Of a stretch of 64,000 nucleotides of DNA, positions 54,050 through 62,913 are shown piece after piece. The stretch is from Salinispora oceanensis (GTDB taxonomy: Bacteria > Actinomycetota > Actinomycetes > Mycobacteriales > Micromonosporaceae). The notes beneath the pieces are model-generated. The model was not told the origin of the DNA. It made no database searches and worked only from the letters and a program-made list of their open reading frames with translations. The position numbers were made by a program, and so were the translations under genes. Each line of letters begins with the position of its first letter. Position 1 is the first letter of the stretch. The stretch lies in assembly GCF_000383575.1 (NCBI RefSeq), contig NZ_KB911579.1, forward strand, positions 3,132,523-3,196,522. Reading direction: 5' to 3'.

Positions 54050-54369
54050 TCCGCTCCCTTTCGGTGCTCGCTTCTCGGCTACCGGGAGGGGGCGCAGCTG
54101 GGCCCGCGCCCTCCGCTCGGTCGTCGGGGTTCGTGGGTGGGACGGAGCGGGAGTGGGGATTTCGACATCACCGCCGGGGTCGGCCACGCCGTGACGAGGA
54201 ACACCTGCCGGTGGGCCTCTGCGAGCGTCAAAACCGACGGCGAGTTGTCGGTGGGGAGGGCTACTCTTCCTGCGGTTCCGCTCTTCCCTGGCCAACCGCC
54301 GCCCATGGCGGGTGCCCGTGGCGTGCCTGCAGCGACCTCCCTTCGGTCGAACCGACATCAGGAGTATTC
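54050..54369. other. Divergent promoter region
   Basis: About 320 bases between the reductase and transporter starts. No gene and no clear palindrome were found. Frames open here are arginine/proline-rich and look non-coding. Confidence 0.5.
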
Positions 54370-55965
54370 GTGACACAACAATCGGTCGCGTCCCCCCAAC
54401 CGGGCGCGACATCGGACAAGCTTGACGCCGCGGTGCTCAAGGTGGCGGGCGTGGTCGTGCTTGGCGCGATCATGTCGATCCTCGACGTGACGGTGGTCAG
54501 CGTCGCGCTACCGACCTTCCAGAGTGAGTTCGACGCGTCCTACGCCCGGGTCGCGTGGACGATGACCGGCTACACCCTCGCCCTGGCCACGGTGATCCCG
54601 CTGAGCGGGTGGGCAGCCGACCGCTTCGGCACGAAACGCCTCTACATGATTGCCCTGGCCCTGTTCACCATCGGGTCCGGTCTCTGCGCCACCGCGGACA
54701 CGATCAGCGAATTGATCGCGTACCGGGTGCTGCAGGGCCTCGGCGGCGGCATGCTGATGCCGATCGGTATGACGATCATGACCCGGGCGGCGGGGCCACA
54801 CCGGATCGGGCGGTTGATGGCCGTCCTGGGCATCCCGATGCTGCTCGGTCCGATCGGTGGTCCGATCCTGGGCGGCTGGCTGATCGACGTGGCGAGCTGG
54901 CACTGGATCTTCCTGATCAACCTGCCGATCGGGCTGCTCGCCCTGGTCTACGCGCGGCTGGCCCTCCCGAAGGACGCGCCGGAGCCGTCCGAGTCGTTCG
55001 ACTTCCTCGGCATGCTGATGCTCTCCCCGGGGCTGGCGCTCTTCCTCTACGGCGTCTCCACGCTGCCCGAGGTGGGCACCTTCGCCGACCCCGAGGTGTG
55101 GGTGCCGATGCTGCTCGGCGCCGCGCTGGTGGTCTCCTTCGTCCGTTACTCGTTCAAGCCCCGGCACCCGCTCCTCGACCTGCGGCTGTTCCGGAACCGT
55201 AGGTTGACCATCGCGTCGGTGACGATGTTCGTGTTCATTGTCGCGTTCATGGGCGCGGGTCTGCTCTTCCCGAGCTACTTCCTGCAGGTGCGCGGGGAGT
55301 CGACCCTGCACGCCGGGCTTCTCATCGCGCCGCAGGGCATCGGTGCGATGGTGACGATGCCGATCGCCGGGACGCTCGCCGACCGGGTGCCCGTGGGGCG
55401 AACGGTGCCGTTCGCGTTGGTGCTGATCGCCGCCGGGTTCTTCACCTTCACGCAGGTCGGCCCAGAGACCTCGTACCTGTTGATCTGTGGCTCGTTGTTC
55501 GTCATGGGCCTGGGCATGGGCGGCACGATGATGCCGATCATGACCTCGGCGCTGCGGACGCTGACCGGGCCGGAGGTAGCCCGCGGCTCTACCCTGGTGA
55601 ACATCATCCAGCAGATCGGTGGTTCGGTCGGCGCGGCGGTGATGTCGGTGATCCTCACCAACGAGTTGAACGGGTCCCGGCCGATCCCCGGCCTGACCGG
55701 TCCAAACGGTGAGCCGGTCACCGAGGCGGGCCTTGCGATCGCCGCCCAGCGGCAGCCGGAACTAGCCCAGCAGGTCCCCGACCCGACGCTCATCGAGCGC
55801 GGGCTCGCCTTCGCCGCCGACTCCTTCGCCACCACGTTCTGGGTGGCCTTCGCGCTGGTCCTACTCACCTTCATCCCGGCCGCGTTCCTGCCCCGGCGGC
55901 GGGATCGGTCACAGTCGCGCGATGACCAGCCGGGCGAGCCGAGCACCCCGGTGGGTGTTCACTGA
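54370..55965 (+). CDS. DHA2-family MFS drug transporter
   Basis: The protein is 531 aa with 14 membrane helices. Family motifs include SILDVTVVSVALPTFQSEFD, GYTLALATVIPLSGWAADRF with GTKRLYMIA, and GGGMLMPIGMTIMTRAAGPH. It is an EmrB/QacA-type proton-coupled multidrug exporter. The GTG at 54370 has AGGAG 5 bases upstream. A strong hairpin follows the stop. No dedicated regulator is adjacent. Confidence 0.93.
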   Translation: MTQQSVASPQPGATSDKLDAAVLKVAGVVVLGAIMSILDVTVVSVALPTFQSEFDASYARVAWTMTGYTLALATVIPLSGWAADRFGTKRLYMIALALFTIGSGLCATADTISELIAYRVLQGLGGGMLMPIGMTIMTRAAGPHRIGRLMAVLGIPMLLGPIGGPILGGWLIDVASWHWIFLINLPIGLLALVYARLALPKDAPEPSESFDFLGMLMLSPGLALFLYGVSTLPEVGTFADPEVWVPMLLGAALVVSFVRYSFKPRHPLLDLRLFRNRRLTIASVTMFVFIVAFMGAGLLFPSYFLQVRGESTLHAGLLIAPQGIGAMVTMPIAGTLADRVPVGRTVPFALVLIAAGFFTFTQVGPETSYLLICGSLFVMGLGMGGTMMPIMTSALRTLTGPEVARGSTLVNIIQQIGGSVGAAVMSVILTNELNGSRPIPGLTGPNGEPVTEAGLAIAAQRQPELAQQVPDPTLIERGLAFAADSFATTFWVAFALVLLTFIPAAFLPRRRDRSQSRDDQPGEPSTPVGVH

Positions 55966-55970
55966 ACTCC

Positions 55971-56006
55971 CCGGTGTCGGGGTCACCGCGGTGACCCCGA
56001 CACCGG
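55971..56006. terminator. Strong hairpin terminator
   Basis: CCGGTGTCGGGGTCACCG is followed at once by its complement, making a 36-base perfect palindrome that folds with a minimal loop. It lies 6 bases after the transporter stop. Confidence 0.85.
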
Positions 56007-56147
56007 GCCTCGCCCGGGTCCGTCGGGGCTGATCACCGGGTCCCGCCCTCGCGGGCCACGGCCCTTCGCGCCACACCAGGCGGTGACAGCCCAGCCTGCC
56101 GCCGCCCAGCCGGTAACGTCGGCGCCGCTGACGAGGGGAGGTACCAG

Positions 56148-56807
56148 GTGGCGCGCGGTGGTGTCTTCTGTATCGAGGGCCAGTGGCACCGGGACCTCAA
56201 CGAGCGCGGTTCGGTGCTGCCCACCCTGGAACTGCTGGAGCGACTGAGCCGGATCCGGTTTATCCACAAGGACGCGGCGACCCGGGACGAACTGTTCTAC
56301 TTCGTTGACCGTTGGCTGCTCAAGCAGTATGCCGACTACCGGGTCGGCTTCTTCGCCACCCATGGGGAGCCCAGCCGGCTGCGCCTGACCGACTGGGAGT
56401 CGGTGGCCCTCACCGACGTGGCCGAGCTGATGGCTGGCCGCGGTGAGGGGCGGCGTCTCTACTTCGGCAGCTGCTCGGTGCTGCGCGCCAACGACGCGGT
56501 GCTGCGAGCGTTCCTGGATTCCACCGGTGCGGCCCTGATCTGCGGCTTCACCCGGGAGGTCGACTGGGTGGAGTCCGCCGCCTTCGAGACCGTACTGCTC
56601 GACGTGCTCGCCAACGGGCAGCGGCACAACGCGGCTGAACTACGAATGGGTTCGGCGCACTGGGCGCCGCTCGCCTCGTACCTCGGCTTCCGGGTGATCT
56701 ACGCCAACGGCCGCTCCTGGCGCCCGCCGGTCCGCCCCCGGGTGCCCGCTCAGCCCGCCCGTCCGCCGCGCCCGCCGACCATCAGGCCGACGGTGTCGGG
56801 TCAGTAG
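56148..56807 (+). CDS. DUF6642-like protein, possible caspase-type fold
   Basis: The protein is 219 aa from a GTG after GGGGAGG. The core reads VFCIEGQWHRDLNERGSVLP, RVGFFATHGEPSRLRL, RRLYFGSCSVLRANDAVLRA and ALICGFTREVDWVESAAFE. A strand ending in His-Gly, followed by one ending in Gly-Ser-Cys, is the layout of the His-Cys dyad in caspase and CHAT proteases. I believe this is the family called DUF6642. Proteolytic activity is not known. The C-terminal 30 residues are Pro/Arg-rich and probably disordered. Confidence 0.7.
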   Translation: MARGGVFCIEGQWHRDLNERGSVLPTLELLERLSRIRFIHKDAATRDELFYFVDRWLLKQYADYRVGFFATHGEPSRLRLTDWESVALTDVAELMAGRGEGRRLYFGSCSVLRANDAVLRAFLDSTGAALICGFTREVDWVESAAFETVLLDVLANGQRHNAAELRMGSAHWAPLASYLGFRVIYANGRSWRPPVRPRVPAQPARPPRPPTIRPTVSGQ

Positions 56808-57442
56808 GCGGCGGTGAAACGGGTGTTCTCGTGCCGTGGGTTCTCGATCTCGTCAACGATCGCGACGGCCATGTCCTGGTAGCTGAGGACCGACCGGCCC
56901 TCGTGATCGGTTACCGGGTGGTCCCCGCCGGTACGGTAGTGCCCGGTCCGGGCGCCGGGGTGGAACTCCAGTGGCGGTGGTGACACGTACGTCCAGCGCA
57001 CCCCGTCGGCCGCGGACCGGTAGTACGCCAGGGCGTCGGCCTGGCCCAGCGCGGCGTCCCGGTACTCCTGGGGAAAGTCGGGCTCGTCCAGGAACCGGCC
57101 GCCGCGCGGGGTGCAGAGGGTGGCCCCGCCACCCAGGTGGATGATCCGGGGCGGGTTTGGTGTCTCACGTACCGCGCTGACCAGCGTTCGCGCCGCGTCT
57201 AGCCAGAGGCTGCGTTCCCCGCCACCGATCGCCACCACCAGCGCGTCCGCCTCCGGGGCCAACTCCCGTACGCTCCGCTCGCTGGTCGCGTCCCCGGTCA
57301 CCACCTGCACTCCTGCCGGTAGGTACGAGGTGGCCTCTGGCCGACGTACCGCAGCGGTGACCCGGTGCCCGCGGTGGAACGCCTCCTGGGTGATCTGGAA
57401 TCCCGCGGTTCCGCCCGCCCCGAAGACGACGATGTTGCCCAC
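56801..57442 (-). CDS. NAD(P)-binding protein (atypical short-chain dehydrogenase)
   Basis: The protein is 213 aa. IVVFGAGGTAGFQITQEAFH is the Rossmann dinucleotide loop and HRVTAAVRRPEATSYLPAGV the second strand. The protein lacks the YxxxK catalytic pair of classical members, as do related NmrA- and YwnB-like proteins that sense or use NAD(P). It overlaps the end of the DUF6642-like gene by 7 bases in convergent orientation. Confidence 0.88.
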   Translation of the reverse strand: MGNIVVFGAGGTAGFQITQEAFHRGHRVTAAVRRPEATSYLPAGVQVVTGDATSERSVRELAPEADALVVAIGGGERSLWLDAARTLVSAVRETPNPPRIIHLGGGATLCTPRGGRFLDEPDFPQEYRDAALGQADALAYYRSAADGVRWTYVSPPPLEFHPGARTGHYRTGGDHPVTDHEGRSVLSYQDMAVAIVDEIENPRHENTRFTAAY

Positions 57443-57627
57443 GCCCTCAGGCTAGGGATGCCGCCCGGCCACCGCCCGGGGAACGCCCATCTCGACCCCG
57501 GGCGGCCACGTCGCCGCCAGGCAGTGCGGCCCCGCTGCCCCCGTCGTCACGGCTGCGCTGCCCGGGTGGTTTGCGGTGCCGGTTCGGTCGGCCGTTGTTT
57601 GTCGGGGTCGGGCAGTAGCCTGGCGCG

Positions 57628-58221
57628 ATGCCGGATCAGCACGATGGGGTAACCCTCCGCGACGAGGACTGGTATGGCGAGGAAATCGCCGAACGGCACT
57701 ACATCGGCTGCCATTTCGAGCGGGTCGACCTCACCGAGGCGACCACCCGGGGGGCGCTCTTCACCGGTTGCACGTTCGGGAACGTCAGCTTCAACGCCTC
57801 CCGACACGTCAACACGGCCTTCACCCGCTGTGTCTTTCGCCGCTGCAACTTCTTCGCCGCCGAGTTCACCGGCTGCAAGCTGGTCGGCAGCACCTTCGAC
57901 CAGTGTGACCTGCGGCCGATGACGATCGTCGGTGGCGACTGGTCATTTGTCGCGCTGCCGGGCGCCGACCTGCGCGGCGCGCGCATCGTTGACGTCCGGA
58001 TGCGCGAGGCCGACCTGACCCGAGCGGATCTGAGCGGCGCGACGGTCACCGGGGTCGACCTGTCCGGGGCGCAGTTGCAGCACGCGAAGCTATCCCGTGC
58101 CGACCTGCGTCGCAGCGACCTCACCAACCTTGATCCGGTCGGGGTGGAGCGGGCTGGGGCGATCGTCAGCGCCGAGCAGGCGGTGGTGCTGGCCCAGACG
58201 CTCGGCTTTCAGATCGGCTGA
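57628..58221 (+). CDS. Pentapeptide-repeat protein
   Basis: The protein is 197 aa. Two blocks of A(D/N)LxX-type repeats are visible: GCHFERVDLTEATTRGALFT with GCTFGNVSF, and ADLRGARIVDVRMREADLTR with ADLSGATVTGVDLSGAQL. They fold as a square right-handed beta-helix that mimics DNA. MfpA and Qnr members protect DNA gyrase from quinolones. Whether this one does is unknown, since short pentapeptide proteins have many roles. Confidence 0.9.
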   Translation: MPDQHDGVTLRDEDWYGEEIAERHYIGCHFERVDLTEATTRGALFTGCTFGNVSFNASRHVNTAFTRCVFRRCNFFAAEFTGCKLVGSTFDQCDLRPMTIVGGDWSFVALPGADLRGARIVDVRMREADLTRADLSGATVTGVDLSGAQLQHAKLSRADLRRSDLTNLDPVGVERAGAIVSAEQAVVLAQTLGFQIG

Positions 58222-58376
58222 CCCGGGCCTCCCGGCAGCCGCACCGCAACGCACCGCGCCGTCCCGACCGGAGCCGCCCGGTGGTCGTGCCGCGCTGACC
58301 GGGTGAACCGGTCGAGTGGCCGCGGGACGGGATAGCGTGGGAGCAATAGATCGATCACGGAGGATGGGAGTCGTTG

Positions 58377-58807
58377 ATGACCGAGCAGGTGCAGGACAGT
58401 CCCACGGACTGGGTGGCCGACCACATCGCTCGATACGAGCGAACCGACGGCGCGGACGGGCACGAATTTCGGCCCGGCGTGTTCACGCTGCTGTTGACCA
58501 CCCGGGGGCGGAGGAGCGGTTCGCTGCGGCGTACCGCGCTCATCTACGGACGCGACGGCGACGCGTACCTGCTGGTCGCCTCGCAGGGGGCGCGCCGAAG
58601 CATCCTTCCTGGTACCTCAACCTGCGCGCTGATGAGCGGGTCGAGCTGCAGGTCGGTGCGGAGCGGTTCGCCGCCCGGGCGCGGGTGGCGGGCCCGGAGG
58701 AGAAGCCGCGGTTGTGGGCCACGATGGCGGCGATCTGGCCAGATTACGACGACTACCAGGCCCGGACCGACCGGGAGATCCCGGTGGTGGTCCTCGAGCG
58801 GAGCTGA
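58377..58807 (+). pseudogene. Deazaflavin (F420)-dependent nitroreductase-like gene with frameshift
   Basis: The first part reads FRPGVFTLLLTTRGRRSGSL and TALIYGRDGDAYLLVASQG, the start of the Ddn/DUF385 family. The second part, HPSWYLNLRADERVELQVGA through DYDDYQARTDREIPVVVLE, is in another frame. The switch is at 58586-58590, five G; one more G would restore SQGGAPKHPSWYLNL, the family sequence. An intact protein would be 143 aa and use F420H2. Sequencing error is possible. The ATG at 58377 follows GGGAG. Confidence 0.8.
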
Positions 58808-59032
58808 CCGTCCGTCTCCGCCGTAGCACGGTGGCCCCGACCCGTGGGCCGCAGCACTGGTTTTCACCCGATCAGGTACGGGCTGGCGGCCCGGGATGAC
58901 GCAGGCCCCCGCCAAGGGGCACCGTTGGCGTGCGGGACCCAACGCGGTCCCGGGCCACGGCGGCGATCGCCGCCGGTTCCCCGGCCCCATCTGCGGCCGG
59001 TGGCGAATCCCAGGACCATGAGGAGCTCCGCC

Positions 59033-59314
59033 ATGCTGACCATGACCGACAACGCCGTGCTGGTGATCCGAGACCTCGCCAATCAGCAGGACGTCGCGAA
59101 TGACGGTGGGGTCCGGATCGCCGCCGACCCGGAGGAGGGCTCGCTCACCGTGCAACTGGTTGAGGGCCCCGCCGACGGTGACCAGGTGGTGGACAACCAG
59201 GGCGCCCGGATCTTCCTCGACTCGGACGCGGCCCAACTGCTCGGGGATGCCGCCGTGGACGTGACCGTTGACGAGGAGGGCATCGTGCAGTTCGGCTTCA
59301 CCGAGCAGCCATGA
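59033..59314 (+). CDS. HesB/IscA-like protein lacking cysteines
   Basis: The protein is 93 aa with AGGAG before the ATG. The fold pattern of HesB/IscA is seen in GGVRIAADPEEGSLTVQLVE, GDQVVDNQGARIFLDSDAAQ and VDEEGIVQFGF. The cysteines that hold the Fe-S cluster in true IscA are absent; the protein contains none. Such members are annotated as Fe-S assembly or adhesin-like, but cannot carry a cluster in the usual way. Confidence 0.82.
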   Translation: MLTMTDNAVLVIRDLANQQDVANDGGVRIAADPEEGSLTVQLVEGPADGDQVVDNQGARIFLDSDAAQLLGDAAVDVTVDEEGIVQFGFTEQP

Positions 59315-59704
59315 CCCGAGCTTCCCCCGGTGCGTGCGAGCGCCCGGCGTCGGGGCGTCCGACCGGACCCGGCGCTATCCCCGGACCCGGCGCTCTCCGC
59401 TGACGGGCCCCTACACCCGAGCGCCCCACCGCTGCGCAGGGCGGCGGTGGGGCAACGAGTGCACGGTGCCGTCCGACCCGCGTCGGTACGTCGCCGCGCT
59501 CTGGCCGTCTCCCACCAGCGCAGCCGTACGGCGGTACACCAGCGGGGACTTGGCGAGACCGGGTCAGTGCGGCCGGGCTGGAGGTCGCAGGGCCGGTCGG
59601 GCAGACTCTTCCCGCTCAGCGCGGGCGCAAACGGCGGGACAGCGGCGAAAGTACGGACCGCGCCGAACCGGCCTGACCGGCCGGGTTCGGGGTATCCGCG
59701 GTGG

Positions 59705-61501
59705 GTGGACCAGCCGACGATCGCCGACTACGGGTTCCTGTCCGACTGTCGCTCCGGCGCGCTGGTCGGTCGGAACGGCTCCATCGACTGGTGGTGCCCG
59801 GATCGGTTCGACTCTCCTGCGGTGTTCGGGCGGATCCTCGATCCCGAGGCGGGCCACTGGCGGCTGGCACCGGTCGACGCGGACCGTCCCGGGTGGCGGG
59901 TGGAGCGCGCGTACCGGCCGGAGACCCTGGTGCTGCGTACCGTCCACCACACGCCGCAGGGGAGCGTCGCGGTCACCGACGCGCTCGCCGCCGAACGCGG
60001 GGCGCGGGGGCACCAGCTTGGCCTGAACTCCCCCGCGGTGTTGCTGCGGTGCGTCGAGGGGCTCTCCGGGCGGGTGCGGCTGGCGTCGGAGTTCGTGCCC
60101 CGTCCTGACCACGGACTGCTCACCCCGTACCTGCACGACCAGCCGGGCGGGACGGTGCTGGCCGTGGCCGGCGCGACGGTGGTGGAGCTCTGCTCGGATT
60201 CGCTGACCCTGCGCGCCGGGACGGACCGGGTGCATACCGAGTTCGAGGTCGCGGCTGGAGAGACTGTCGGCTTCGCCGCCGGCTATCGGGCGGCGTACGG
60301 TGCGCCGTCGGTGCGGCTGAATCCGTCGGCCATGCTGGCCGAGACGGTGCAGGCGTGGGAGGCCTTCCGGGAGACCCACCGCTACCAGGGGTGCTACCCG
60401 GAGCTGGTGCGGCACAGCGCCGTCGTACTGACCGGGCTCACCTATGCCCGCAGTGGCGCGGTCGCCGCGGCGCTCACCACCTCCCTGCCGGAGCAGCTCG
60501 GCGGAGACCGCAACTACGACTACCGGTACGCCTGGCTACGCGACTTCTCGATGACGCTGCGGGCCCTCTGGGTGGCGGCCTGTCCGGCGGAGGCATCCCG
60601 GTTGTTCACCTGGGCGGCGCATTCGATCGGTCAGGTCGGTGCCGAGCCGGTGCCGGTGCTCTTCGGGTTGGCGGGGGAGCGGGACATCTCCGAGCATGTC
60701 GCGGAGCACCTGCGCGGGTACGCGGACAGCCGCCCGGTGCGGTTCGGCAACGACGCCTGGCGGCAGCGGCAGCTCGACGTACCCGGTGAGGTGGTGGCGG
60801 CGGTGTGGCGCCTGCACCACCTGCTCGGCGACCCGCTCGACCACGAGGTGCGCGAGATGGTGTGTGGGCTGACCGAGCAGGTCGCCGAGACCTGGCAGCT
60901 ACCGGACCGGGGCATGTGGGAGACCCGGGACGCGGACCGGCACCACCTGTCGTCGAAGGTGCTCTGCTGGGTGGCGCTGGACCGGGCGGTGGCGTTGGCG
61001 CCCCGGCTCGGTGAGCGCGCGGACCCGCGTCGTTGGGCGACGATCCGCGACGAGATCCGGGACACCGTGCTGCGGTCGGGGTGGAGTGAGCGGGCCGGGG
61101 CGTACACCGGGGTGTTCGGCTCCGACGAGCTGGACGCCTCCGTGCTGTTCCTGCCGGTGGTGGGCTTTCTGCCGGCCACCGATCCGCGGATGCGGGCCAC
61201 GATCGACGCGGTGGAGCGGGTCCTGGGTGCCGGGGGCGGGCTGATCCGACGGTGGGAAACCGATCCGGCCGGCTTCCTGCTCTGTAGTTTCCTACTGGTC
61301 GAGTGCCTGGTGCTGGCCGGGGAGCGGGAGCGTGCTGGGGCGCTGTTCGAGCGGGCGGCCGGGTACGCCAACGATGTCGGGCTGCTCAGCGAGCAGATCG
61401 ACCCGCACACCGGCGTGCAGCTCGGTAATACCCCGCAGGCCCTGTCCCACATTGGTTTGATCAACGCCGCCTGGCGGTTGACTGATCCGACCACCGACTA
61501 G
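59705..61501 (+). CDS. Glycoside hydrolase family 15 (glucoamylase/trehalase-like)
   Basis: The protein is 598 aa, the usual size. The N-terminal beta-sandwich starts IADYGFLSDCRSGALVGRNG, with SIDWWCPDRFDSPAVFGRIL. The (alpha/alpha)6 barrel contains GDRNYDYRYAWLRDFSMTLR, HHLSSKVLCWVALDRAVALA and the final LSEQIDPHTGVQLGNTPQAL. In mycobacteria close relatives hydrolyse trehalose. It is cytoplasmic. The GTG at 59705 is chosen over upstream starts because the sequence before it is arginine-rich and not conserved-looking. Confidence 0.9.
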   Translation: MDQPTIADYGFLSDCRSGALVGRNGSIDWWCPDRFDSPAVFGRILDPEAGHWRLAPVDADRPGWRVERAYRPETLVLRTVHHTPQGSVAVTDALAAERGARGHQLGLNSPAVLLRCVEGLSGRVRLASEFVPRPDHGLLTPYLHDQPGGTVLAVAGATVVELCSDSLTLRAGTDRVHTEFEVAAGETVGFAAGYRAAYGAPSVRLNPSAMLAETVQAWEAFRETHRYQGCYPELVRHSAVVLTGLTYARSGAVAAALTTSLPEQLGGDRNYDYRYAWLRDFSMTLRALWVAACPAEASRLFTWAAHSIGQVGAEPVPVLFGLAGERDISEHVAEHLRGYADSRPVRFGNDAWRQRQLDVPGEVVAAVWRLHHLLGDPLDHEVREMVCGLTEQVAETWQLPDRGMWETRDADRHHLSSKVLCWVALDRAVALAPRLGERADPRRWATIRDEIRDTVLRSGWSERAGAYTGVFGSDELDASVLFLPVVGFLPATDPRMRATIDAVERVLGAGGGLIRRWETDPAGFLLCSFLLVECLVLAGERERAGALFERAAGYANDVGLLSEQIDPHTGVQLGNTPQALSHIGLINAAWRLTDPTTD

Positions 61502-61630
61502 GGCGGCCCGGCGAGTTGTCGGCTTCCGTCGGGTGTCCGGCAGAAACCGGACACTGGTGTGGGTCGATAGCTACAAGTAATGTCTTGCCTCCAACGCGTG
61601 CCCCCGACCCTCCCGGAGGCGTACACCACC

Positions 61631-62740
61631 ATGGGTGGCTTCCCCCTGCGTATCCTCGTCGTCGGTGCGGGTCTCGCCGGTCTTGCCGTGGCCCGGGCGC
61701 TGCAGATGGCGGGCTTCCGACCGGACCTCATCGACAAGCTCTCCCCCGGCGACCTGGTAGACAGCGGCCTCTACCTGCCGGGCAACGCTGATCGGGCGCT
61801 GCGCCGGCTCGAACTGGACGGCCCGGTCCGCCCGCTCGGCCAGGTGATCCGCCGGCAGTACTTCCGCGACGCGACCAGCGCGCCGCTGTGTGAGGTCGAC
61901 CTCGACGCGCTCTGGTCCGGAGTCGGCCAGTGCCGGGCGTTGCTCTGGAGCGAACTGCACCGCGTTCTGCTCACCGGTGCCGGGGGAGTCGTGCGGTACG
62001 GAGTTGGGCTCGACGCCGTTGACCTCTTCCCGAGGACCGTCGGCATCACCTTCGCCGACGGTGAGACCGTCGAGTACGACCTGGTGATCGGCGCCGACGG
62101 TCCGCGATCCGAGGTCCGCGCCCTCGCCGCGCTGGGCGGTCCGCCCCGCCGCACTGGCCAGGTGGCCTACCGCGCCGTGGTGCGCGACGGACCGCCGGTA
62201 ACGGAGTGGACCGCGTTGCTCGGCCACCAGACCGGCTTTCTGATCGTTCCGGTCGGCCCCGGTCGGCTGTACTGCTACGCCGACGAAACCGGTGTCGTCG
62301 CGCCGGCCGACCCGTTGACCCGGCTCGGTGAGTTGTTCGGCGACTACGGTGGACCGATCCCCGAGGTGCTGGACTGTCTGGGACAAGTGCGGGCCACCGT
62401 GACCGAGGAGGTCGAGCTGGGCCGTTGGCACCGGGGGCGGGTGCTGTTGGTCGGGGACGCCGCGCACGCTACCGCGCCGACCCTGTCGCAGGGGGCCGCG
62501 ATGGCGCTCGAGGACGCCGTCGTGCTCGCCGAGTCGCTGCGGAGGTCGACCGGTGACATCGACGCGGCGCTGACGGCGTACGAGAGCCGCCGCCGCCCGC
62601 GGACCCGATGGGTGCGGGACCGGACCCGGGACCGCAACCGGACCCGGGACGTCGCACCGGCGTTGCGGGACCCGTTGCTGCGGGGGAGGGGTGGGCGCAT
62701 CTTCGGCGAGCACTACCGGCTGCTTCTGGGGCCGCTGTGA
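61631..62740 (+). CDS. FAD-dependent monooxygenase
   Basis: The protein is 369 aa. The FAD motif RILVVGAGLAGLAVARALQM starts at residue 7, YDLVIGADGPRSEVRA is the DG motif, and VLLVGDAAHATAPTLSQGAA is the GD motif. This is the PHBH-type group that hydroxylates aromatic or polyketide rings with NAD(P)H. The ATG at 61631 sits 10 bases after GGAGG; an ATG at 61580 would add 17 unconserved residues. It stands alone upstream of ctaD. Confidence 0.9.
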   Translation: MGGFPLRILVVGAGLAGLAVARALQMAGFRPDLIDKLSPGDLVDSGLYLPGNADRALRRLELDGPVRPLGQVIRRQYFRDATSAPLCEVDLDALWSGVGQCRALLWSELHRVLLTGAGGVVRYGVGLDAVDLFPRTVGITFADGETVEYDLVIGADGPRSEVRALAALGGPPRRTGQVAYRAVVRDGPPVTEWTALLGHQTGFLIVPVGPGRLYCYADETGVVAPADPLTRLGELFGDYGGPIPEVLDCLGQVRATVTEEVELGRWHRGRVLLVGDAAHATAPTLSQGAAMALEDAVVLAESLRRSTGDIDAALTAYESRRRPRTRWVRDRTRDRNRTRDVAPALRDPLLRGRGGRIFGEHYRLLLGPL

Positions 62741-62913
62741 GTCCGTTCGGCTGCTCGCCCCGAAACGGGTAACGGACATGGGACTCGTGTCCGGGCAGAG
62801 TACCCGGCCACCCCACGCAGCCGGGCGACCTGTCGGGGACTATCCTCCTTGCGGATGACGGCCGCTTTCCGCACAGCGTGCCGAGCGGGACAACCCAGAA
62901 CCGGAGGCCACTC

